5,368 nucleotides of DNA, from contig JABSPG010000286.1 of the NCBI GenBank assembly GCA_013214445.1, positions 1 to 5,368 of the forward strand, in the 5' to 3' direction. Positions 1 through 5,368 of the stretch are shown here, piece by piece. This DNA comes from Ekhidna sp. GTDB taxonomy: Bacteria > Bacteroidota > Bacteroidia > Cytophagales > Cyclobacteriaceae. The position numbers were made by a program, and so were the translations under genes. The notes beneath the pieces were generated by a model. It saw only the letters and a program-made list of their open reading frames with translations. It was not told the origin of the DNA and ran no database searches. Numbering within the stretch: position 1 is the first letter of the stretch; every line of letters begins with the position of its first letter.

Positions 1-2
1 AC

Positions 3-1142
3 GCCATTGAAGAGTTTTCCATGGGTTCCAATAAAATCGAAGAGTTGGATATCTACTTATGGCTTGAACAGCCTTCTCTTTATGGAGATATCATCCTTGG
101 CAGCAACAAAATACTCAAAACATCTCTGTTTGTGAAGAATTTCAAGTATGTCCATTTAATGGCCAACTCATTTGGAAATAATGAAGAAAAAAGTGGCGCT
201 AATTTCTATTTTGAACAAGTAAATAATGCTCGAATATGGGATAATCATTTCCAAGATTCCACTAGGTTTTCAATCACTGAATCAGAAATAGATAATCTTG
301 AACTTCTCAGAAACGAGTTTCAATTCCTCGCAGAGATCGGTCAAAGTGTGATAAATAAGTTCCTCAAAATCAAAGACAATACCTTCAAAAAAGGGATAGG
401 AATTGGTCAGACGCTTTTTCCTGAATTATATGTGGATGCAGCATGGGATCAGTTCGCGGGGAAAAAGCTCTTTAGCCTGGTCGGTCAATCCCAAGAAGAA
501 AATCCTTTAGGTTTTCACTGTTCAGCATGTTTAGATTATTATGGCTCTTCGGATGAAGAGCTAGCGAGAAATGATCGTTTTCGTGAGCTGATAGCTTTAT
601 ACACAAAATTTTATCGACAATACAAAGAAGATGGAGATATCGCAGGAGCCAACGGCGCGTATTCGGAGCTTCAAGACCTCTACACAGCTAAGTACAAATA
701 TGACTACCGACAAGACCGCAACCTAGACAATTGGTTTAAGTGGAAGCTGAACCAGCTACTCGAATTTTATATTGCCTATGGTACCTCTCCCACAAGGGCT
801 CTTGTCATTTCTTTCTACATCATACTATTTTTTGCGGTCTTCTATTTTTTCTACCCTTCAGATTGGGACACTACTTCAAAATCCAAGATGATTGCTAGCC
901 TGAAGAGCGCACTAAACAAAGAAGAAACCGGAACAACCAAATCCGTAATCAACTCGCTAGGCCTACTTTTCTTAAGCTTTATCAATGCCATCACACTTAG
1001 TTTAAACTCGTTCGTTACGCTAGGCTTTGGCACCATACCCACACATGGTTTAGCAAGGTACATTTGTATCGTTCAAGGCTTCTTGGGTTGGTTCTTGTTG
1101 AGTTTGTTCACAGTAGCCTTGATTAATCAAGTGATTTTTTAA
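3..1142 (+). CDS. Potassium-channel-like pore protein with N-terminal beta-helix-like repeats (5' end outside window)
   Basis: The frame is open to the left edge (in-frame AIEEFS precedes the Met at 21), so the gene very likely starts outside the window and that Met need not be the start. Residue numbers count from it. Residues 1-125 show repeated N-x-F/I turns (GSNKI at 2 and 27, NSF 49, NHF 75, NEF 98, NTF 120) about 20-26 residues apart, resembling coils of a right-handed beta-helix or degenerate pentapeptide repeats. Residues 166-170 contain HCSAC. A charged, probably helical linker spans 180-250. The C-terminus looks like a two-helix ion-channel pore (Ion_trans_2 type): TM1 about 260-279, an extended polar loop, a pore helix about 312-332, a filter-like TLGFGT at 333-338 and TM2 about 345-370. 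Known K+ channels carry TxGYGD or TxGFGD here, so Thr in place of Asp is unusual. Related fusions of pentapeptide-like repeats to a pore are known in bacteria. Inference: an inner-membrane cation channel gated or anchored by its cytosolic repeats. Function is moderately supported, substrate is not. Confidence 0.75.
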   Translation, partial: AIEEFSMGSNKIEELDIYLWLEQPSLYGDIILGSNKILKTSLFVKNFKYVHLMANSFGNNEEKSGANFYFEQVNNARIWDNHFQDSTRFSITESEIDNLELLRNEFQFLAEIGQSVINKFLKIKDNTFKKGIGIGQTLFPELYVDAAWDQFAGKKLFSLVGQSQEENPLGFHCSACLDYYGSSDEELARNDRFRELIALYTKFYRQYKEDGDIAGANGAYSELQDLYTAKYKYDYRQDRNLDNWFKWKLNQLLEFYIAYGTSPTRALVISFYIILFFAVFYFFYPSDWDTTSKSKMIASLKSALNKEETGTTKSVINSLGLLFLSFINAITLSLNSFVTLGFGTIPTHGLARYICIVQGFLGWFLLSLFTVALINQVIF

Positions 1143-1357
1143 CAACTACACTGTCGACTGATGCTTGAACTGCGAGGCATTTCTTTCAATCAGCAATTTC
1201 ACTTCAAATTAAACCACATTATGCACTAGCTTTTTTAGCTAGCTTTCAAAGCCTAGAACTAAAAAAAGAGATTCAATGCAACTGATTTTGCAAAATTTGA
1301 ATCATAGAACAGATATAAGTTTAATTTACAGCATACTTTGTACGGTATTACCGGAAT
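1143..1357. other. Intergenic spacer with weak hairpins, no gene
   Basis: This spacer separates the pore gene from the DUF5686-type gene. I find no convincing open frame. It holds a perfect 6-bp hairpin, CTAGCT-TTTTT-AGCTAG (1226-1242), which is followed only by CTTTC and so is a poor intrinsic terminator. A small dyad GCTTT-C-AAAGC (1242-1252) overlaps its end. An A-run lies at 1261-1267, and the palindrome CGGTA-T-TACCG (1343-1353) sits just before the next start codon. The length suggests the downstream gene has its own promoter, although read-through from the pore gene is possible. Confidence 0.6.
1296..1323 (+). promoter_or_regulatory. Candidate Bacteroidetes-type promoter for the DUF5686-type gene
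   Basis: The Bacteroidetes primary sigma factor recognises roughly TTG or TTTG near -33 and TAnnTTTG near -7. Here TTTG (1296-1299) is followed after 16 bases by TAAGTTTA (1316-1323), which matches 7 of 8 positions of the -7 element and would give a leader of about 25-30 bases. A competing motif, TACTTTG (1334-1340), is one base shorter than consensus and lacks an upstream TTG at proper spacing. Such AT-rich motifs often arise by chance, so this is tentative. Confidence 0.3.
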
Positions 1358-3835
1358 ATGTTAAGACATATAATCACTACTACACTATTCTTACCACTAC
1401 TGCTATTCGGTCAAAGTACCGTTGTTACTGGTAAAGTGACGGAAGCTGCTACGGGCTCTCCCATACCTTTTGCCACCGTGGTATTTGTCGGCACCTCGGA
1501 GGGAGCTATCACAGACTTTGAGGGAAATTTCAAAGCTACCACTACGCTTGATGTAGACAGTATTTATACCTCCTACATTGGATTCATCAAAAGAACTAAA
1601 GCGTTAAAACCCGGACAAAATCAGATAATCAATTTTCAACTAGACGAAGACATCACAACGCTTCTGGAAGTGGTGGTGACACCAGGTGAAAACCCTGCCA
1701 TTCCCATCATGAAAAGCGTAATAGCGAATAAGGATCGCAACGACAAAAAGAACCTGGATGCGTATGACTATGAGAGCTATGTTCGAACAGAGCTGGATCT
1801 TGATAATATCTCGGAGAACCTGAGGAAAAAGAAACTGATGAGCAAAGTGCTCGGTGTGCTGGATAGCATGGAGCAAATTGCTGGTGAAGATGGTAAGCCC
1901 GTACTCCCCTTGATGATGTCTGAGGCAATTTCCAGATTCTACTTCAGAAAAGATCCGTTGGCCAAGCATGAGAACATCATAAAAACCAAAGTCACCGGAA
2001 TTGGCGTGACAGACGGTGCTGTGATATCTCAGGTGATTGGCAGTACCTATCAAGAGTATAACTTCTATCAAAACTGGCTAAATATTGTCGGCAAGAATTT
2101 CGTGAGCCCGATTGCCAAAGGCTGGCAAACCATGTATGAGTACGACCTGGTGGACAGTGTTTATATAGATGATGACTACTGCTACAAATTAGATTTTTTC
2201 CCAAAGCAAGAGCAAGATCTGGCTTTTATTGGCACGATGTGGATCACCAAAGATGAATATGCCCTGAAGCAGATAGATACCCAGGTCCTAAGTACGGCGA
2301 ATCTGAATTTTTTGGAAAAAATAAAGATTCAGCAAAAACTCCTTCAGACGGAAAACGGTCCATGGCTCCCCGAGAAAACCAGGGTAATCATCGATTTCAA
2401 ACCATTGACTGAGAAGACCGCCGGATTCATCGGGAAGTTCTACGTTTCGAACAAAGATTTTGTGATCGACCAGCCCAAAGACAATCAATTTTACATGAAC
2501 AATGTGTCATTAAATGACGATGCTAGGGAGACCGATGATGAATACTGGCAGAATGCTCGACATGATTCGCTCACAGCTACTGAACAGAATGTCTACTTGA
2601 TGATTGATACGCTCAACCGTATACCTCCGGTTAGGAATCTTACGACCGCAATTAAATTTATCAGTAGTGGGTACGTAAAAACAGGACCAGTAGATATCGG
2701 TCCTTACAACACCTACATTGGAGATAATGACATTGAAGGGTTGCGACTGGGAATGGGTCTGCGAACCAATATCGACTTTAGCAATAAGTGGGTTCTTGGT
2801 GGTTATTTCGGATATGGTTTTGGTGACAATCGATGGAAGTACAGCATGAATGCGTCCTACATAAATAATCGGTTTCCGTGGAGTCAGTTCAATTTCAAAT
2901 ACCAAAAAGAAATTGATCAAATCTGGCTCCTGAATGAAGAAATAGAAGCCAATTCCTTCTTCTATTCCTTTAGCAGATTTGGAAACCTCACCCAGCCATT
3001 TCTAAAGGAGAAGTATCGTTTTAGCTATCAGCAACAAATCGGCAGAGGCTTTAATGCCGAGTTTGCCACGAAACACGAAGACCTTCGTCCATTATTTGAT
3101 TTCACCTATTTCACGGATGAAACACGTGCAGAAATAGCCAGTGACTATTCAATAACTGAAGTCTCTGTAGCTGCCTCCTATGGAAAAGATGAGGTGACTC
3201 TCGTCAATGACAATCAGCGAATAAGCTTGGGACCAATCAGATTTCCTCTATACCGCTTTTCCTACACATTCGGCTCAGATCAGCTTGGGGGAGACTTCAC
3301 GTATCATAAATTGAAGGCATCTGTACTAAAGAAAATGAAAATTGGGGTGATAGGTATATCACGACTAGAACTTGGAGGCGGCTACATGTTTGGTCAAGTA
3401 CCCTATACCCTACTCTACAACCCTATTGGTAACGAAACTCCGGTCTTTGTAAACTTTGCTTACAACCTGATGAATTTCTTCGAATTTTCATCTGACCGAT
3501 TTGCTGAACTGAAATACAGACATTCGTTCGAGGGCTTTCTATTCAATCGAATTCCTTTGATCAAAAAATTGAAATGGCGATTTTTCGTAACCGGCAATGC
3601 CTTACTTGGAGCCATCCGGAACGAAACCATCGCACTGTCTAATTTCACCCTCGATGCGAACGGCAATGAGATTTTCCCATTTAGGCCTTGGACCTCAACT
3701 CCATATGTAGAGGTAGGCTATGGAATCGAAAACATTTTTAAGTTTTTTGGCGTGCACGCCTACCACAGACTGACCTACTTAGATCAGTACGTTTCTCGAT
3801 TTGGTCTGAAGTTCAACATTTCAATCAGTCTGTAG
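1358..3835 (+). CDS. DUF5686-type outer-membrane barrel protein with carboxypeptidase-regulatory-like N-terminal domain
   Basis: This 825-residue protein starts at ATG 1358, directly before a clear Sec signal peptide (Arg3, hydrophobic run to Phe17, likely cleavage around FG-QS at 17-20); no lipobox cysteine is seen. Residues about 23-105 form a carboxypeptidase-D-regulatory-like Ig domain (VTGKVTEAATGSPIPFATV, then a GAITDFEGNF-type segment), as found at the N-terminus of many Bacteroidetes outer-membrane proteins. A linker with VVVTPGENPA (about 106-115) leads into the DUF5686 region. From about residue 430 alternating aromatic and polar beta-strands suggest a barrel, including PYNTYIGDNDIEGLRLG from 449 and a GGYFGYGFG-like strand. 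The C-terminus, FGLKFNISISL, looks like a terminal barrel strand. Length and domain order suit an intact family member. The family has no firmly established biochemical role; surface-antigen-like or transport functions are inferences. No TonB box, SusD partner or other transport gene adjoins it. There is no good Shine-Dalgarno (only CCGGAAT before the ATG), as is common in this phylum. Family confidence is high, function confidence low. Confidence 0.88.
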   Translation: MLRHIITTTLFLPLLLFGQSTVVTGKVTEAATGSPIPFATVVFVGTSEGAITDFEGNFKATTTLDVDSIYTSYIGFIKRTKALKPGQNQIINFQLDEDITTLLEVVVTPGENPAIPIMKSVIANKDRNDKKNLDAYDYESYVRTELDLDNISENLRKKKLMSKVLGVLDSMEQIAGEDGKPVLPLMMSEAISRFYFRKDPLAKHENIIKTKVTGIGVTDGAVISQVIGSTYQEYNFYQNWLNIVGKNFVSPIAKGWQTMYEYDLVDSVYIDDDYCYKLDFFPKQEQDLAFIGTMWITKDEYALKQIDTQVLSTANLNFLEKIKIQQKLLQTENGPWLPEKTRVIIDFKPLTEKTAGFIGKFYVSNKDFVIDQPKDNQFYMNNVSLNDDARETDDEYWQNARHDSLTATEQNVYLMIDTLNRIPPVRNLTTAIKFISSGYVKTGPVDIGPYNTYIGDNDIEGLRLGMGLRTNIDFSNKWVLGGYFGYGFGDNRWKYSMNASYINNRFPWSQFNFKYQKEIDQIWLLNEEIEANSFFYSFSRFGNLTQPFLKEKYRFSYQQQIGRGFNAEFATKHEDLRPLFDFTYFTDETRAEIASDYSITEVSVAASYGKDEVTLVNDNQRISLGPIRFPLYRFSYTFGSDQLGGDFTYHKLKASVLKKMKIGVIGISRLELGGGYMFGQVPYTLLYNPIGNETPVFVNFAYNLMNFFEFSSDRFAELKYRHSFEGFLFNRIPLIKKLKWRFFVTGNALLGAIRNETIALSNFTLDANGNEIFPFRPWTSTPYVEVGYGIENIFKFFGVHAYHRLTYLDQYVSRFGLKFNISISL

Positions 3836-3858
3836 ATCCGGTTACTTGTCTAATCTCA

Positions 3859-3889
3859 AAAAGGGCCGTCTTTTCCAGGAGACCGGTTT
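3859..3889. terminator. Candidate bidirectional terminator between convergent genes
   Basis: The 82-base gap between the two convergent stop codons contains AAAAG-GGCCGT-CTTTT (3859-3874). It also contains a longer bulged stem pairing CCGTC (3866-3870) with GACCGG (3881-3886). Read on the - strand, the bulged stem is followed by CCC and five T. In addition a run of nine A (3902-3910) on the + strand gives a T-run just past the kinase stop. Position and base composition fit a shared terminator, but the stems are short and imperfect. Confidence 0.35.
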
Positions 3890-3917
3890 GGGGATTGGAA
3901 GAAAAAAAAATCAAAAG

Positions 3918-5039
3918 CTAGCTAAATGAGAGGTTGGGGTACGATTTAATCAAATATCGTGTACCACACTCAGTATTGGAGTCTAATTCAGCCTGTCCAT
4001 TGAGTTCGTCCACAAGTGAGTGGATGAGTTCCTGACCAAAGCCTGATTTTTCGCTATTGAGATCATCCTCTTCGAATCCCTTCCCATTGTCTTTGTATTC
4101 CAGCTCAATGATCCCATTATCTGCAGATCGCACCTCAATGGAAATCCGATTCTCACTTCGACCCTCGAAAGCGTACTTAATTGAATTTGTGATGAGCTCA
4201 TTAACTAAAATACCGAACGTTAGTACCTTCTTTGAGCTCAACCTTATCTCAGCCGCATCAAAATCTAAGTCAACACTCCTTGTTCCTTGCTCTAATCCAG
4301 ACATTATTCCTTTGGACAACTCAAATAAATAACTACCAAGATTCACTGTATCGTCCGTCGAATCAAATAGCGATTTATGAATGGAAGCGATCGCCTTGAT
4401 TCTATCAGGGAATTGACCAAATGCTTCTTTTAGATCTGGGTAATTGGCACTTTGAAAATGTAATAGATCCAACACAAGTTGGAGATTGTTAATGACCCTG
4501 TGATGAATTTCTTTGGTCATAAACTGATTCTTATCCAGTTGAGCCTGAAGTTCCTGGCTTTGCCTTCGCATAACCAAAAGATTAGTCACCTGATTTGCAA
4601 TAGACTTCAGCGCCTTTTCCTGCTGTATATCCAACTCCCTGGTCTTCCTATCGATCACACACATGGTCCCGAGCGCATATCCCTCAGGCGATACCAATGG
4701 TACACCTGCATAGAACACGATGTTCGGATTATCTACTACTAGTGGATTGTCTCTAAACCTTTCATCCATTCTGGCATCCTGCACCACCATAATATCCTCT
4801 TCGCCAGCGATAGCATGACTGCAAAAGGAATGCTCCCTAGGCGTCTCATCAGCCTCCAAACCCACCTTTGCCTTGAACCACTGCCGATCTTCATCTACCA
4901 AGGAAACCAATGAAATTGGGGTCTGGCAAACGTAAGATGCAAGCGATGTTAGATCATTGTAATCTGCTTCTCTCAGCGTATCAAGCACATTGAATGAACG
5001 AAGATTTTCAAGCCGCTCCTGCTCGTTTTCTTTCCTCAT
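3918..5039 (-). CDS. Soluble GAF-domain sensor histidine kinase (HisKA_2/HATPase_c)
   Basis: With ATG at 5039 the protein has 373 residues; an in-frame GTG at 5045 would add two. I prefer ATG because neither start has a Shine-Dalgarno. A GAF domain covers about 16-147, with the typical blocks LVSLVDEDRQWFKA, SFCSHAI (71-77) and YAGVPL...GTMCVID. A short helical linker (about 148-173) leads to a HisKA_2 dimerisation domain whose H-box reads KEIHHRVINNLQ, with probable phosphoacceptor His180. The HATPase_c domain shows the N-box VNELITNSIKYAF (Asn280, Asn285), the G1 box DNGKGF (317-322) and a G2-like SGFGQELI (332-339). No transmembrane segment or signal peptide is visible, so it should act in the cytoplasm, sensing a small molecule or redox state through GAF and passing phosphate to a partner. 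No response regulator is adjacent, so this is an orphan kinase and its partner is unknown. Canonical family members read HHRVKNNLQ; here Lys is replaced by Ile. The gene converges on the DUF5686-type gene with an 82-base gap. Confidence 0.92.
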   Translation of the reverse strand: MRKENEQERLENLRSFNVLDTLREADYNDLTSLASYVCQTPISLVSLVDEDRQWFKAKVGLEADETPREHSFCSHAIAGEEDIMVVQDARMDERFRDNPLVVDNPNIVFYAGVPLVSPEGYALGTMCVIDRKTRELDIQQEKALKSIANQVTNLLVMRRQSQELQAQLDKNQFMTKEIHHRVINNLQLVLDLLHFQSANYPDLKEAFGQFPDRIKAIASIHKSLFDSTDDTVNLGSYLFELSKGIMSGLEQGTRSVDLDFDAAEIRLSSKKVLTFGILVNELITNSIKYAFEGRSENRISIEVRSADNGIIELEYKDNGKGFEEDDLNSEKSGFGQELIHSLVDELNGQAELDSNTECGTRYLIKSYPNLSFS

Positions 5040-5064
5040 AAACACTGGTGGTCAATTGATTTGG

Positions 5065-5087
5065 AGATCATATGAACATATTGATCT
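5065..5087. promoter_or_regulatory. Imperfect palindrome in the kinase leader, possible operator
   Basis: AGATCA (5065-5070) and TGATCT (5082-5087) flank a perfect inner dyad ATATG-AA-CATAT (5070-5081), and the two arms align with a single inserted T on the right. The site lies about 25-48 bases upstream of the kinase ATG. The two-base centre is too small for a good RNA loop, so a dimeric DNA-binding regulator is the more natural reading. No regulator family is recognised. Confidence 0.35.
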
Positions 5088-5096
5088 GCACTGTAT

Positions 5097-5121
5097 TAAA
5101 GGTACTTGTATTCTGTATCAA
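5097..5121 (-). promoter_or_regulatory. Weak promoter candidate for the kinase gene
   Basis: On the - strand TACCTTTA (5104-5097) matches 7 of 8 positions of the Bacteroidetes -7 element TAnnTTTG. A TTG (5121-5119) lies upstream with a 14-base spacer, which is shorter than the usual 17-23. If used, transcription would start near 5090, putting the 5065-5087 palindrome at the start of the leader, where a bound protein could block the promoter. Confidence 0.25.
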
Positions 5122-5150
5122 CTCCTAAAATAAATGGAGTACAGATGTAC
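5121..5150. repeat. Adjacent inverted repeats upstream of the kinase promoter candidate
   Basis: Two perfect dyads share bases: ACTCC (5121-5125) with GGAGT (5136-5140) around a 10-base AT-rich centre, and GTACA-GA-TGTAC (5139-5150). GTACAG occurs again at 5147-5152, so the second dyad is partly a tandem repeat as well. They lie 80-110 bases upstream of the kinase ATG, a plausible place for a regulator, but short AT-rich dyads also arise by chance. Confidence 0.3.
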
Positions 5151-5345
5151 AGTTAGGTAAAATTGCCTATTGGGAATCCGACGAAGTTGAAATAATTTTA
5201 ATAATACTAATTACTACTGACGCTTGGATACTTCTGCATCTTCGATAATCATCAACCCAACGTCCTTAAAGGAGGAAAGGCATTCGTGCGTTTTTTCTAT
5301 TTCCTCCGATTACCACCTAACGTACTTTGACAGGGTTTTTGAAAA
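5151..5345. other. Gene-poor right-hand region, possible degenerate coding sequence
   Basis: Together with the leader described separately, about 300 bases upstream of the kinase contain no complete convincing gene. I saw no tRNA cloverleaf or recognisable small RNA. On the - strand two overlapping frames look mildly protein-like. One runs in from the right edge as SGLISISIFQKPCQ and stops at 5297-5299. Another is open from 5309 to a stop at 5214-5216 and ends in FKDVGLMIIEDAEVSKRQ. Neither is long enough to call. The stretch also holds the GGAGGAAA/TTTCCTCC inverted repeat. Confidence 0.4.
5271..5307. repeat. Perfect 8-bp inverted repeat GGAGGAAA / TTTCCTCC
   Basis: GGAGGAAA (5271-5278) and TTTCCTCC (5300-5307) could pair around a 21-base loop. 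The left arm overlaps a second small dyad, TCCTT-A-AAGGA (5263-5273), and includes the Shine-Dalgarno-like AAAGGAGG (5268-5275). The right arm is not followed by a T-run on either strand, so it is not a standard intrinsic terminator. Its role is unknown. Confidence 0.4.
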
Positions 5346-5368
5346 ATGGATATGGAAATCAAGCCAGA
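5346..5368 (+). CDS. Possible start of a gene cut by the right edge
   Basis: ATG at 5346 opens MDMEIKP to the window end, with an in-frame TGA directly upstream (5340-5342) and an A-rich approach (GAAAAATGG) of the kind favoured before Bacteroidetes starts. A motif TACTTTG (5323-5329), close to the -7 consensus but one base short, lies 16 bases upstream. Only seven codons are visible, so product and reality cannot be judged. The - strand frame over the same bases (SGLISISIF...) is an equally open alternative. Confidence 0.22.

Noticed and set aside
1640..2071. A 143-codon open frame on the - strand inside the DUF5686-type gene
   Set aside because: It lies wholly inside a clear coding region; its Cys- and His-rich translation resembles no family and it has no start signal. 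It is an antisense shadow.
2510..2920. A 136-codon open frame on the - strand inside the barrel region
   Set aside because: Antisense shadow of the well-supported + strand gene, with no recognisable domain.
1234..3926. A 13-base sequence TTTAGCTAGCTTT at 1234-1246 and inverted at 3914-3926
   Set aside because: A shared 13-mer in a window of this size is expected fairly often by chance, and the sequence is itself nearly palindromic; no larger repeat surrounds it, so no mobile element is implied.
4057..4742. Two + strand open frames (4057-4332 and 4479-4742) opposite the kinase
   Set aside because: The kinase frame carries intact GAF, HisKA_2 and HATPase motifs across these bases; the opposite frames show no domain.
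1334..5329. The motif TACTTTG 17 bases before the ATG at 1358 and 16 bases before the ATG at 5346
   Set aside because: The match in position is tempting, but the motif is one base short of TAnnTTTG and neither copy has a TTG at suitable spacing; two occurrences of a 7-mer are not significant.
1..5368. CRISPR array, tRNA or rRNA genes, insertion sequence, phage or toxin-antitoxin genes
   Set aside because: Looked for by eye on both strands; no regular direct repeats, cloverleaf, transposase motifs or terminal inverted repeats were found.

Overview
The window most likely comes from a marine or environmental member of the Bacteroidetes (Bacteroidota), probably Cytophagales-like. The taxonomic signal is the central gene, an outer-membrane barrel with an N-terminal carboxypeptidase-regulatory-like domain (DUF5686 type), which is characteristic of that phylum. 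The weak or absent Shine-Dalgarno sequences before the two complete genes, the moderate A+T content and the GAF-HisKA_2 kinase fit the same assignment. No species can be named from the sequence alone.

Layout. (1) Positions 3-1142, + strand: the 3' part of a gene running in from the left edge. It encodes repetitive, probably beta-helical soluble coils followed by a two-helix potassium-channel-like pore with an atypical filter, TLGFGT. (2) Positions 1143-1357: a gene-free spacer with weak hairpins and a weak promoter candidate. (3) Positions 1358-3835, + strand: a complete 825-residue secreted, outer-membrane DUF5686-type protein. (4) Positions 3836-3917: a short convergent spacer with a bulged hairpin and a T-run, probably a shared terminator. 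(5) Positions 3918-5039, - strand: a complete soluble sensor histidine kinase (GAF, HisKA_2, HATPase_c) with no response regulator beside it. (6) Positions 5040-5368: a gene-poor region rich in short inverted repeats upstream of the kinase. It may contain the first codons of another + strand gene at the right edge, or the decayed end of a - strand gene.

The three main genes do not form an obvious pathway. The pore protein and the DUF5686 protein share a strand but are 215 bases apart, and the kinase converges on them. I saw no mobile element, CRISPR array, tRNA, rRNA or phage gene, and no convincing undescribed multi-gene system. The points most worth a second look are the beta-helix/pore fusion with its altered filter, the Lys-to-Ile change in the kinase H-box, and the cluster of dyads upstream of the kinase.
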